NCBI RefSeq assembly: GCF_030816965.1
Contig: NZ_JAUSYQ010000002.1
Span: 4,681,001-4,745,000, forward strand
Length of the DNA: 64,000 nucleotides
From: Streptomyces canus
GTDB lineage: Bacteria > Actinomycetota > Actinomycetes > Streptomycetales > Streptomycetaceae
Reading direction: 5' to 3'
In this document: positions 44,168-52,654 of the stretch, in pieces
Layout of the letters: each line of letters begins with the position of its first letter
How positions within the stretch are numbered: the first letter of the stretch is position 1
Notes under the pieces: generated by a model
What the model was told of the DNA's origin: nothing
The model's input: the letters and a program-made list of their open reading frames with translations, nothing else
Databases searched by the model: none
Translations under genes and position numbers: made by a program

Positions 44168-44893
44168 TCAGCAGACCACGTCCCGGTAGAGCGCGGCGGC
44201 CTCCGCCCCGAGGACCACGCTGTACGACACGTCGGGCGTCGCCCCGCCCTGCTCGTGCCCGCCGAGCACCCCCACGACCTGCCCGTTCCCGTTCACCCAG
44301 GGACTGCCGCTGGTCCCGCCGGTGAACTCGGGGCAGTCGATGCGCTGTTGCGTGCGGCTGTGCGCGGTCGGCTTGTTGGTGCAGCTGATCGGCAGGTCAC
44401 GGGAGGAGGGATACCCGGTGACGGTGACGGCGGTGGCCCCGGTGGCGGTGCCGGTCACGAACCGGTTCCCGCCGACGGCGTCCTGGATGTCCCCCTGGAC
44501 CGTGGCGAAGGCGACATCACTGTCCTCGTCCTGCCCCTTGGACCACCCCTCGGGCATGTACCGCTTGAGCACCTTCCATTTCCCGTACGGCGCTCTGCCG
44601 TCCCGGTAACCGGGCACGAACACGAGGTCGCGGTCGCTGTCGTCGAGACAGTGCGCGGCGGTGACGATGAGGTCCCGGTGCGGGCTGCGGACGACGGAGG
44701 CGGTGCAGTGGTGCTGTTCTCCGTCGAACAGGGCGCCCACCCGGGCGTTCGGCGAGGTCGCCGCGGCGACGGTCGTCACCCCGAAGGGCCCCGCCCCGTC
44801 GTCGGCGACGGCTTCCGAGGCCGAGGTGACGGTGAGCAGGACGGCGGCGGCGTGGAGAGCGAGACGTGGCGTGCGCTTCACGGAGGGAAGCAT
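44168..44893 (-). CDS. Secreted trypsin-like serine peptidase
   Basis: 241 residues. A signal peptide (RLALHAAAVLLTVTSASEAV) ends near residue 31. The triad is His in IVTAAHCLDD, Asp in DEDSDVAFATV and Ser in GGTSGSPWVNGNG. Cys pairs flank the His and Ser as expected for a disulfide-stabilised exported enzyme. The fold matches the V8/glutamyl-endopeptidase-like group. The start MLPSVKRTPRL is the only Met near the signal, and no strong ribosome site precedes it. Confidence 0.82.
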   Translation of the reverse strand: MLPSVKRTPRLALHAAAVLLTVTSASEAVADDGAGPFGVTTVAAATSPNARVGALFDGEQHHCTASVVRSPHRDLIVTAAHCLDDSDRDLVFVPGYRDGRAPYGKWKVLKRYMPEGWSKGQDEDSDVAFATVQGDIQDAVGGNRFVTGTATGATAVTVTGYPSSRDLPISCTNKPTAHSRTQQRIDCPEFTGGTSGSPWVNGNGQVVGVLGGHEQGGATPDVSYSVVLGAEAAALYRDVVC

Positions 44894-45002
44894 TCCGCAC
44901 GAAGGTGAGAAACACGTCAAGGGGCGAGCAAGGCCGTGGTCACCGTGTGGATCGCGCGCTCCAGGGCAGCCGGACCTCGACGACCGAACCCGGGAGGCCT
45001 GT

Positions 45003-45896
45003 GTGTTCGACGGTTTCGAGCTGACGCGGTGCGAGGGCGACGACGGGGTCCGGCTGCGGGTGCGGCACGGCGGCGGCGGCCCGGCCGTGCTGCTCCTGCA
45101 CGGACATCCCCGTACCCATGCCACCTGGCACCGCGTCGCCCCGCTGCTGGCCGCGGCCGGTCACACCGTCGTCTGCCCCGATCTGCGCGGCTACGGCCGG
45201 TCCGACAAGCCCGCGACCGATCCGGAACACCGTCCGTACTCCAAGCGCGCCATGGCCGGCGACTGCCTCGCGGTGATGCGCCGCCTCGGGCACGAGCGGT
45301 TCACGGTCGTCGGGCACGACCGGGGCGCGTACGTGGCCACCCGGCTCGCCCTCGACCACCCCGGGGCCGTGTCCGCCGTCAGCGTGCTGGACGCCGTCCC
45401 CATCGGGGAGGCCCTGCGCCGCTGCGACGCCGGCTTCGCGGCGAGCTGGTGGCACTGGTTCTTCCTCGGCCAGACGGACAAGCCCGCCGAACGCGTCATC
45501 AACGCCGACCCCGACGCCTGGTACACGGCCACTGCCGAGCAGATGGGCGCCGAGGCGTACGAGGACTACCGGCACGCGATCCACGACCCGGCCACCGTGC
45601 ACGCCATGTGCGAGGACTACCGGGCCGGCCTCGGTGTCGACCGGGGGCACGACGACGCCGACCGCCGGGCCGGCCGGCGCATCAACAGCCCGCTGCAGGT
45701 CCTGTGGGCCACCCGCGACGACATGACCGACCTCTACGGCGACGTCCTGGCCGTCTGGCGCGACTGGGCGGGCGCCCGGCTGGAGGGCGGTCCGATCGAC
45801 TCCGGGCACCACATGGCCGAGGAGGCCCCGGAGGAACTCGTCAGCGCACTGCGCGCGTTCTGGGCGAACACCGAACACCTGACCGGATCACCCTGA
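45003..45896 (+). CDS. Alpha/beta hydrolase, haloacetate dehalogenase/epoxide hydrolase type
   Basis: 297 residues. HGHPRTHATWH forms the oxyanion site, and the nucleophile is Asp (GHDRGAYVATRLALDHPG), not Ser, which places it with dehalogenases and epoxide hydrolases. A cap domain follows (WWHWFFLGQTDKPAERVINA). The general-base His is in SGHHMAEEAPEE. Fluoroacetate dehalogenases have the same GHDRG and WHWFF pattern, so that is the leading guess. A GTG start with GGGAGG was chosen. The 3' end runs into a tandem repeat array. Confidence 0.85.
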   Translation: MFDGFELTRCEGDDGVRLRVRHGGGGPAVLLLHGHPRTHATWHRVAPLLAAAGHTVVCPDLRGYGRSDKPATDPEHRPYSKRAMAGDCLAVMRRLGHERFTVVGHDRGAYVATRLALDHPGAVSAVSVLDAVPIGEALRRCDAGFAASWWHWFFLGQTDKPAERVINADPDAWYTATAEQMGAEAYEDYRHAIHDPATVHAMCEDYRAGLGVDRGHDDADRRAGRRINSPLQVLWATRDDMTDLYGDVLAVWRDWAGARLEGGPIDSGHHMAEEAPEELVSALRAFWANTEHLTGSP

Positions 45897-46195
45897 GGCC
45901 GACAGGGACACCGAACGACCGACTCAGCCCCGCGTCCCCGCATTCCGGGCCACCGCCAGACACCCGACCACATCATCCTGAGCCCGGCAGGGACACCGGG
46001 CCGACTCAGCCCCACCGTCCCCGCATTCCGGGCCAACGCCAGACACCGCATCGCCCGAGGCCGACACGGACACCGAGCGAACCGACTCACCCCCGCATCC
46101 CCGCATTCCGGCCGAACACCGAACACCCGACCACATCACCCTGAGCCCGACAGGGACACCGAACGACCGACTCAGCCCCGCGTCCCCACACCCTG
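45860..46195. repeat. Tandem array of ~80-bp units spanning two convergent gene ends
   Basis: Four degenerate units each contain CCGACAGGGACACCGA-like, CGACTCAGCCCC and CCCCGCATTCCGG segments. The array begins within the last codons of the hydrolase gene (TTCTGGGCGAACACCGAACA matches TTCCGGCCGAACACCGAACA further on) and extends over the last codons of the SDR gene on the opposite strand. Confidence 0.8.
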
Positions 46196-47086
46196 TGGAA
46201 AGCGCGTCCCCGTCAGTTCCTCCGACGCCGTCCACAGGCGCCGGGCGACGGTGGGGTCGCTCGCGGCCGTGCTCCGGCCGACCAGGGTCGGCGCGCCCCT
46301 CATCTCGCCGAGCCCGTCCGGCCCGACATAACTCGCCCCCGGCAGTTCCTGCGTCGCCGCGTACAGCGTGGGCAGTGCGCCCGCGCGGTCGTCCTGCGCC
46401 AGGAACCTGTTGCCGAACTTCATGAACACCCGGGCCGCCGGGCTCGCCGCGTGGCTCTGGAGGTTGGTGGCCGAGTAGCCGGGGTGGGCCGCCAGGGCAC
46501 GGACCCCGGAGCCCGACTCCGTCAGCCGCCGCTGGAGTTCCAGCACGAACAGCAGGTTCGCCAGCTTCGACTGGCCGTAGACGCCCCTCGGGTCGTAGTC
46601 CGATGTCATGTTCAGGTCCTCGAAGTGGATCCGCTGGTCGCCCCAGCGGTGCGCACCCGAGGACACCGTCACGACCCGGTCGGTGACATACGGCAACAGC
46701 AGGTTCGTCAACGCGAAGTGGCCCAGATGGTTCGTGCCGAACTGCATCTCGAAGCCGTCCACCGTCCGCTGCTGCGGGATCATCATCACGCCCGCGTTGT
46801 TGATCAGCAGATCCAGCGGGCGGTCCCACCCCGCCGCGAACTCCCGCACCGACGACAGGTCCGCCAGATCCAGCCGCCGGACCTCCGTGCTGCCGTTCAC
46901 GGTCCTCGCCGCCGCCTCACCGCGCTCGGGGTCCCGTACGGCGAACACGACGTGCGCGCCCGCCCCGGCCAGGGCCTGCGCGGCCCGCAGTCCGATACCG
47001 CTGTTCGCCCCCGTGACCACCGCCGTGCGGCCGGTCTGGTCGGGGAGGCGGGTCGCGTTCCACTTCTGCTGCTTGTCGGTAGCCAT
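46172..47086 (-). CDS. Short-chain dehydrogenase/reductase
   Basis: 304 residues with a Rossmann fold. TGANSGIGLRAAQALAGAG binds NAD(P)H, NNAGVMMIP follows, and the catalytic Ser (TVSSGAHRW), Tyr and Lys (YGQSKLANLLF) are present. Sequence and length match the retinol-dehydrogenase/WWOX-like group in actinobacteria. The ATG at MATDKQQKW was chosen; an upstream ATG falls in the promoter area. The divergent TetR-type gene probably regulates it. Its 3' end lies in the tandem repeat array. Confidence 0.88.
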   Translation of the reverse strand: MATDKQQKWNATRLPDQTGRTAVVTGANSGIGLRAAQALAGAGAHVVFAVRDPERGEAAARTVNGSTEVRRLDLADLSSVREFAAGWDRPLDLLINNAGVMMIPQQRTVDGFEMQFGTNHLGHFALTNLLLPYVTDRVVTVSSGAHRWGDQRIHFEDLNMTSDYDPRGVYGQSKLANLLFVLELQRRLTESGSGVRALAAHPGYSATNLQSHAASPAARVFMKFGNRFLAQDDRAGALPTLYAATQELPGASYVGPDGLGEMRGAPTLVGRSTAASDPTVARRLWTASEELTGTRFPQGVGTRG

Positions 47087-47108
47087 ACGCTCGAATGTAG
47101 ACGCCGCC

Positions 47109-47136
47109 AACAATGCTGTCAATGACAACAATGCTG
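47109..47136. promoter_or_regulatory. Putative TetR operator between SDR and regulator genes
   Basis: The inverted repeat TGTCAATGACA (47117-47127) sits between two direct copies of AACAATGCTG (47109-47118, 47127-47136). It lies 23 bases before the SDR ATG and 32 before the regulator ATG. Confidence 0.6.
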
Positions 47137-47158
47137 GCATCGCCTACATCCGGATACG

Positions 47159-47773
47159 ATGGCATCCATGCCAGCCGAGAAGCCCGAGACCCGCCCCTAC
47201 CACCACGGAGACCTGCGCTCCGCCCTCCTCGCCGCCGCCGAGCGCACCCTCCGCGACAAGGGCAGCGCCTCCCTCTCCCTGCGCGAACTCGCCCGCGACC
47301 TCGGCGTCAGCCACGCCGCTCCCGGCCGGCACTTCAAGGACAAGCAGGCCCTGCTCAACGCTCTCGCCCTGGTCGGATACGACCGCATGGCCGAGGCCCT
47401 CGAAGCCGCCGACGAACCGGCGCTCCCCCTCCAGGACCGCCTCACCGTCCTGGCCCGGGCCTACCTTGGCTTCGCCATCGACAACGCCGAGCTCCTTGAA
47501 CTGATGTACGCCCGCAAGCACGAGCCCGACGCCGCCGAGCAGATGGCCGCCGCGATCGACCGCACGGTGGGCGCCCTGGAGCGGGCCGTCGCCGCCGCCC
47601 AGCAGCGCGGCGAGATCGTCGACGGCGACCCCGAGCAGCTCACCCTCGTCGTGGGCACCGCCCTCCACGGCCTGGCGTCCTTCGCCGTCACCGGCAAGTT
47701 CACCACCGAGGCCGCCATGACCGCCGTGTCAGGACTGGTCCATCACCTGATGTACGGCCTCAAGCCCCGCTGA
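47159..47773 (+). CDS. TetR/AcrR-family regulator
   Basis: 204 residues. The N-terminal helix-turn-helix reads TLRDKGSASLSLRELARDLG then VSHAAPGRHFKDKQALLNAL. The C-terminal ligand-binding domain ends GLVHHLMYGLKPR. The ATG at 47159 directly follows TACGATGG, which could be a -10 element overlapping the start, consistent with a leaderless message; the ATG three codons later is an alternative. It is divergent from the SDR gene and probably represses it. Confidence 0.88.
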   Translation: MASMPAEKPETRPYHHGDLRSALLAAAERTLRDKGSASLSLRELARDLGVSHAAPGRHFKDKQALLNALALVGYDRMAEALEAADEPALPLQDRLTVLARAYLGFAIDNAELLELMYARKHEPDAAEQMAAAIDRTVGALERAVAAAQQRGEIVDGDPEQLTLVVGTALHGLASFAVTGKFTTEAAMTAVSGLVHHLMYGLKPR

Positions 47774-47890
47774 TCCGGAGTCCCGCCCGCCCCCGCCACG
47801 CATCCGGGGATTGTGTGCGACGCGTGTAGATGGTCAAGCCGTGACCATCCCCCGCCCATCCGCCCGCCATTGATCAGCAATCCCCCAACG

Positions 47891-48044
47891 CCCTTCGGTA
47901 TGGCGGAAGTCAGGATTGCACCGCCCGTCTTGTTGTCACGTACTCAACAAGGCGATGGTCTACGCGGGTCGCCGCCCCCACCGGGAACCTCACCGGTGGT
48001 CCCCCCACCGCAGGCCTCTGCAACCACTCTCAGGAGGCTGTACG
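47891..48044 (+). promoter_or_regulatory. Leader of first sedolisin gene, shared with the second
   Basis: The block from TTCGGTATGGCGGAAGTCAG to AACAAG recurs in nearly the same form before the second protease (from 49577). Inside it CTTGTTG (47929-47935) and CAACAAG (47945-47951) form a 7-bp inverted repeat. The conservation of non-coding sequence between paralogues suggests regulation. Confidence 0.65.
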
Positions 48045-49388
48045 TTGCGTACTCCCAACTCCCCCCACATGTCCGGCAGATGGCGTCGGATCGGCTCCAC
48101 CGCCGTGGCCACCTCCGCCCTCGTCCTCGCCGGACTCGGCACCGCCGTCCACGCGACCGCCGCCACGCCCGACCACGTGAGCGCCAAAGCCGTCGCCACC
48201 GCCGTCGCCAAGGCCCATGTGCAGTACGAGAGCGCCTGTGACGCCACCCCCAAGAAGGGCTACGCCGCCTGCAACGCCCTGCGCGTCACCGGCGGCACCA
48301 CCGCGTACATGGAGAAGCAGGCCGCGCTGAAGGGCATGACCGCCAGGACGCTCAAGCCGAACGCCTCCTCCGCGAGCCCGACCGGCTACGGCCCGAGCGA
48401 CCTCCAGGACGCCTACGGCCTGACCGACGCGTCCGCGAACTACGGCTCCGGCGAGACCATCGCCATCGTCGACGCCTACGACGACCCCAACGCCGCGGCG
48501 GACCTGGCCACTTACCGCAGCTACTACGGCCTGCCGGCCTGCACCACCGCCAACGGCTGCTTCAAGAAGGTCTCCCAGACCGGCTCCACGACCTCTCTCC
48601 CCACCGCCGACAGCGGCTGGGCCGGTGAGATCTCCCTCGACCTCGACATGGTCTCCGCCATCGCCCCGAACGCCAAGATCCTGCTGGTCGAGGCGAGTTC
48701 GTCGAGCATGGCCAACCTGGGCAAGGCGGTGAACGAGGCCGTCACCCTGGGCGCGAAGTTCGTCTCCAACTCCTACGGCGGCTCCGAGTCCTCCTCGGAC
48801 ACCTCCTACGACTCCTCGTACTTCAACCACCCCGGCGTGGCCATCACCGTCTCCGCCGGCGACGAGGGCTACGGCGCCGAGTACCCGGCCGCCTCCAAGT
48901 ACGTCACCGCGGTCGGCGGCACCAAGCTGTCCACCTCCTCCACCTCCCGCGGCTGGACCGAGAGCGTCTGGAAGACCAGCTCCACCGAGGGCACGGGCTC
49001 GGGCTGCTCGTCCTATGACGCCAAGCCGAGCTGGCAGACCGACACCGGCTGCACCAAGCGCATGATCGCCGACGTCTCCGCCGTCGCCGACCCCGCCACC
49101 GGCGTCTCCGTCTACGACTCCTACGGCTCGGACGGCACGGGCTGGAACACCTACGGCGGCACCAGCGCCTCCGCCCCCATCATCGCGTCGGTGTACGCCC
49201 TCGCGGGCACCCCGGGCAGCAGCGACTACCCGGCCCAGTACCCCTACGAGGACACCTCCGCCCTCAACGACGTGACCTCCGGCAACAACGGCACCTGCTC
49301 CACGAGCTACTTCTGCACCGCCAAGTCGGGCTACGACGGCCCGACCGGCCTCGGTACCCCGGAAGGCCTGGGCGCCTTCACCGGCTGA
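48045..49388 (+). CDS. Secreted S53 (sedolisin-type) serine-carboxyl peptidase, copy 1
   Basis: 447 residues from a TTG start with an AGGAGG site; the second copy uses the same TTG in the same setting, which supports it. A signal peptide (STAVATSALVLAGLGTAVHA) is followed by a propeptide-like region, then the catalytic domain. The Glu/Asp pair lies in GWAGEISLDLDMVSAIAPNA and the Ser in YGGTSASAPIIASV, the sedolisin pattern. Three Cys pairs suggest disulfides (CTTANGC, CSSYDAKPSWQTDTGC). The C-terminal SGYDGPTGLGTPEGLGAF is the calcium-site region. It is probably an acid-active extracellular protease. Confidence 0.9.
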   Translation: MRTPNSPHMSGRWRRIGSTAVATSALVLAGLGTAVHATAATPDHVSAKAVATAVAKAHVQYESACDATPKKGYAACNALRVTGGTTAYMEKQAALKGMTARTLKPNASSASPTGYGPSDLQDAYGLTDASANYGSGETIAIVDAYDDPNAAADLATYRSYYGLPACTTANGCFKKVSQTGSTTSLPTADSGWAGEISLDLDMVSAIAPNAKILLVEASSSSMANLGKAVNEAVTLGAKFVSNSYGGSESSSDTSYDSSYFNHPGVAITVSAGDEGYGAEYPAASKYVTAVGGTKLSTSSTSRGWTESVWKTSSTEGTGSGCSSYDAKPSWQTDTGCTKRMIADVSAVADPATGVSVYDSYGSDGTGWNTYGGTSASAPIIASVYALAGTPGSSDYPAQYPYEDTSALNDVTSGNNGTCSTSYFCTAKSGYDGPTGLGTPEGLGAFTG

Positions 49389-49402
49389 TCCGGTCCACGA
49401 GT

Positions 49403-49499
49403 GCCCCCGTCGGGTCACGGGGGCGCCGCCCTTGAGGGGGACGTGGGGTTCCCTCGGCGGCACAACGGCAACGGGCCGCGACATCCGGTCGCGGCCCGT
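49403..49499 (+). terminator. Two hairpins after the first sedolisin gene
   Basis: GCCCCCGT and ACGGGGGC (49403-49424) form an 8-bp stem; a stronger one, ACGGGCCGCGAC with GTCGCGGCCCGT (49471-49499), follows. They separate the two protease transcripts. Confidence 0.75.
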
Positions 49500-49733
49500 T
49501 CGCCGTGTCCCCGCGAGTCAAGTCACCACCGCCCGCAGTCCATCGAGCGGCCATGCACGAGTAAGCCCGGGACAACTTTCGGTATGGCGGAGGTCAGAAT
49601 TCCAGCCATTCTCTGTTGTCGCGTACGGAACAAGGTGGACCGTCGTCGCAGGCCGCCGCCCGCCGCCGGGGAAACCGTACCGACGGCACGCACCCGCACC
49701 GCCCCTGTTTCCTCACCATCAGGAGGCTGCACC

Positions 49734-51008
49734 TTGCGTTCCACCTTCCCCCACGTACGCCTGAGATGGCACCGCGTCGGCTCCGCCACGGCCGTCACCG
49801 CCGCCCTCGTCCTCGCCGGCGCCGGCACCGCGGTCCACGCGGACGCGACGACCTCGTCCAAGGTCACCTGGGCCGCGACCCCCTGCGCCACCCCCAAGAA
49901 GACCGGCGAACTCGCCTGCAACTCCCTCCGCGTGACCGGCGGCGCCACCGCCTTCCAGAAAGCCCGGGGCATCACCCCGAAGGCCGCCGACGCCGCCACC
50001 CCCTCCGGCTACGGCCCGAGCGACCTCCAGTCGGCGTACGGCCTGACCGCCGCTGCCGCCGCCAACGGCTCCGGCGAGACCATCGCCATCGTCGACGCCT
50101 ACAACGACCCGAACGCCGAGGCGGACCTCGCCAAGTACCGCTCGTACTACGGCCTGCCGGCCTGCACCACCGCCAACGGCTGCTTCAAGAAGGTCTCCCA
50201 GACCGGCTCCACGACCTCCCTGCCCTCCAGCGACGCCGGCTGGTCCGAGGAGATCTCCCTCGACCTCGACATGGTCTCCGCCATCGCCCCGAACGCCAAG
50301 ATCCTCCTCGTCGAGGCCAAGTCGGCCACCATGGCCAACCTGGGCAAGTCGGTGAACGAGGCCGTCACCCTGGGCGCGAAGTTCGTCTCCAACTCCTACG
50401 GCGGCTCCGAGTCCTCCTCGGACACCTCCTACGACTCCTCCTACTTCAACCACCCCGGCGTGGCCATCACCGTCTCCGCCGGTGACGGGGGTTACGGCGC
50501 CGAGTACCCGGCCGCCTCCAAGTACGTGACCTCCGTGGGCGGCACCGCGCTCTCCGCGGCCTCCAACAGCCGCGGCTGGACCGAGACCGTCTGGAAGACC
50601 AGCAGCACCGAGGGCACGGGCTCGGGCTGCTCGTCCTATGACGCCAAGCCGAGCTGGCAGACCGACACCGGCTGCACCAAGCGCATGATTTCGGACGTCT
50701 CCGCCGTCGCCGACCCGGCCACCGGCGTCTCCGTCTACGACTCCTACGGCGTCACCGCCGGCTGGTACACGTTCGGCGGCACCAGCGCCTCGTCCCCGAT
50801 CATCGCGGCCGTCTACGCCCTCGCGGGCATCCCGGGCAGCAGCGACTACCCGGCCCAGTACCCCTACCGGCACACGTCCTCCCTCAACGACGTGACATCG
50901 GGCAACAACGGCAGCTGCTCGACGAGCTACTTCTGCACCGCCACCTCGGGCTACGACGGCCCGACCGGGTGGGGCACCCCGAAGGGAGTAAGCGCCTTCA
51001 CCAGCTGA
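49734..51008 (+). CDS. Secreted S53 (sedolisin-type) serine-carboxyl peptidase, copy 2
   Basis: 424 residues, start TTG behind AGGAGG. It is a close paralogue of the preceding gene: long identical runs include AIAPNAKILLVEA, GAKFVSNSYGGSESSSDTSY and SSYDAKPSWQTDTGC. It is 23 residues shorter, mainly in the propeptide, and differs around the Ser (GGTSASSPIIAAV). The catalytic Glu/Asp (WSEEISLDLD) are retained. The signal peptide is VTAALVLAGAGTAVHADA. The tandem pair with shared leaders points to duplication followed by divergence of the N-terminal region. Confidence 0.9.
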   Translation: MRSTFPHVRLRWHRVGSATAVTAALVLAGAGTAVHADATTSSKVTWAATPCATPKKTGELACNSLRVTGGATAFQKARGITPKAADAATPSGYGPSDLQSAYGLTAAAAANGSGETIAIVDAYNDPNAEADLAKYRSYYGLPACTTANGCFKKVSQTGSTTSLPSSDAGWSEEISLDLDMVSAIAPNAKILLVEAKSATMANLGKSVNEAVTLGAKFVSNSYGGSESSSDTSYDSSYFNHPGVAITVSAGDGGYGAEYPAASKYVTSVGGTALSAASNSRGWTETVWKTSSTEGTGSGCSSYDAKPSWQTDTGCTKRMISDVSAVADPATGVSVYDSYGVTAGWYTFGGTSASSPIIAAVYALAGIPGSSDYPAQYPYRHTSSLNDVTSGNNGSCSTSYFCTATSGYDGPTGWGTPKGVSAFTS

Positions 51009-51020
51009 CTCTCCGTCAAC

Positions 51021-51055
51021 GAACGGGCCGCGGGCTCCCCTACCGCGGCCCGTTC
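51021..51055 (+). terminator. 13-bp stem terminator after second sedolisin gene
   Basis: GAACGGGCCGCGG (51021-51033) and CCGCGGCCCGTTC (51043-51055) pair fully with a 9-base loop, 12 bases after the stop. Confidence 0.85.
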
Positions 51056-51346
51056 GCCATGCCGGTGGTCCTCCGGGTTAGCCTTCACCCGCAGAACATC
51101 GGTGCCAGAAGCGCCGCAGGTCGTAAGAGGGGTCAACGACGGAACCACACGGCAGGTTCCGCTCAGGCCTCATTGCCCGGCGTTACCTGCCGTGATACAC
51201 AGAGTGACCAGACAGTCATTCGTACGAAACCCGCCAACCAATGCCGCCAAGTCGACATACGACGGCGGAATTGTCGGCGACAATGAGGCCTGACCTCTGC
51301 GCACACGCAGGGGAGACGGAACTACCCACCAGGGGCGGTGACTTAC
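51056..51346 (+). promoter_or_regulatory. Upstream region of T4SS-like operon with long-range inverted repeat
   Basis: About 290 bases without a gene. TCAGGCCTCATTG (51163-51175) and CAATGAGGCCTGA (51281-51293) are exact complements 105 bases apart. They could pair in RNA or flag paired operators. I see no RNA gene here. Confidence 0.5.
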
Positions 51347-51655
51347 ATGCTCTTTGCGGCCGACAAGGGAGACATCAACACCATCATCGGCGGGATCGCT
51401 CCGGACTGGGGCCCCTTCGGGGCGCTGGGGACCGAGGCGAAGACGATGATCCAGGTCGTCATGGCGGTCGCCATCCTGCTCTGCCTCGGCATCGCCATCT
51501 GGGGCGCCGCCAAACAGCGCATCGGCGCCACCGCACTGCGGGACACCTTCAGCGCGGAACAGGGCAAGGGCCTCATCATCGCGGGGCTGACAGGAGTCTT
51601 CATCATCGGCTCCCTGGGCACGCTCTTCACCATCGTGTACGGCATGGCCGTATAG
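51347..51655 (+). CDS. Small two-helix membrane protein, pilin-like position (VirB2-like)
   Basis: 102 residues with two membrane helices: AKTMIQVVMAVAILLCLGIA and GLIIAGLTGVFIIGSLGTLF. The amphipathic start MLFAADKGDINTIIGGIAPD and length recall VirB2/TrbC pilins or VirB3-type proteins, but I find no diagnostic residue. It opens an operon of T4SS-like genes. The ATG follows AGGGGCGG at a rather long spacing; a GTG three codons earlier is too close to that site. Confidence 0.65.
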   Translation: MLFAADKGDINTIIGGIAPDWGPFGALGTEAKTMIQVVMAVAILLCLGIAIWGAAKQRIGATALRDTFSAEQGKGLIIAGLTGVFIIGSLGTLFTIVYGMAV

Positions 51656-51811
51656 CCGCCGCGTCCGGTACAGCCCCTCCAACCCACCCGTCCGCAGTAC
51701 CCACCGGCTGAGGTCGCGTTCCCTGATGTCGAGTCACCACACCGCACCCGCGCGGAAACCAGCGCGGCTACCGTCGTACTCCTACGGGTTTTCGTACGAC
51801 GTCGAGGGGAC

Positions 51812-52654
51812 GTGAGCGGCATGAGCCTCGGAGACGACCAAGAGGGCTCCGGCGGTTACGGCGGCACGGGCCAGACCCGCACCCGGTACCCGGAGGGCGG
51901 CAGCGACGTCTACGGCGGCGCCCGCCGCTCCGGCCGCTCGTCCTCCCGAAGCCTGGTCACCGTGGTCGGCGTCATCGTCCTCCTGATCGCCGCGATCGCC
52001 TTCGCGAACCGTGGGGGAGGCGGTGCCTCTTCTTCGGCGGAGGGTGCGGGGGGCCAGCCGGACGTCGCGTCGACGGCACCCAGCGGGACCAAACCGGTGC
52101 AGTCCACGCCGGGAGTGATTCCCACGGGCTACACGCATGACGTCCAAGGCGCGCAGAGCGCGGCAGCGAACTACGCCGTCGCGCTGGGCTCGGCCGACAT
52201 GTTCAACAAGGCCAAGCGCGACGCGACCCTGCAGACGATCATCGCCCCCACCCATGTCGCCGATTTCACGTCGACTCTGGACAAGGCCTACACCCCGGCC
52301 TTCAGCAAAAGCATCGGACTGAACGACGACGGCTCCACGCCGGTCGGCTACACCTTCGTGTCCCGTACCAGTCCGGTCGGCACCAAGGTCACCCAGTCCT
52401 CCCAGAACAGCGCGACCGTCGATGTCTGGTGCAGCGGGCTGCTCGGCATGGCAGGCGAGAAGTCCACGAACCCCGTCACCAACAGCTGGTTCACCATCAC
52501 CATGCAGCTCGAGTGGACCGCCGACGACTGGAAGGTCGTCACGCAGTCCCAGAAAGAAGGCCCGGCGCCCGTCCCAGGCGACGACACGGCCTCCAGCGCC
52601 GACGAGATGGCGAAGGCTGTCGCGGAGTACGGAGGGTTCACCTATGCCCGGTAG
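51812..52654 (+). CDS. Single-pass membrane protein, VirB8/TcpC-like
   Basis: 280 residues: a Gly/Ser/Arg-rich cytoplasmic tail, one helix (SLVTVVGVIVLLIAAIAFAN) and an extracytoplasmic domain with the mix of helices and strands of an NTF2-like fold (GAQSAAANYAVALGSADMFN, TDDW-like WTADDWKVVTQSQKEG). TcpC and VirB8 have this architecture and scaffold the secretion channel. The family call is structural analogy. A GTG start was taken; ATG three codons later is also possible. Its end overlaps the next gene by 11 bases. Confidence 0.65.
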   Translation: MSGMSLGDDQEGSGGYGGTGQTRTRYPEGGSDVYGGARRSGRSSSRSLVTVVGVIVLLIAAIAFANRGGGGASSSAEGAGGQPDVASTAPSGTKPVQSTPGVIPTGYTHDVQGAQSAAANYAVALGSADMFNKAKRDATLQTIIAPTHVADFTSTLDKAYTPAFSKSIGLNDDGSTPVGYTFVSRTSPVGTKVTQSSQNSATVDVWCSGLLGMAGEKSTNPVTNSWFTITMQLEWTADDWKVVTQSQKEGPAPVPGDDTASSADEMAKAVAEYGGFTYAR

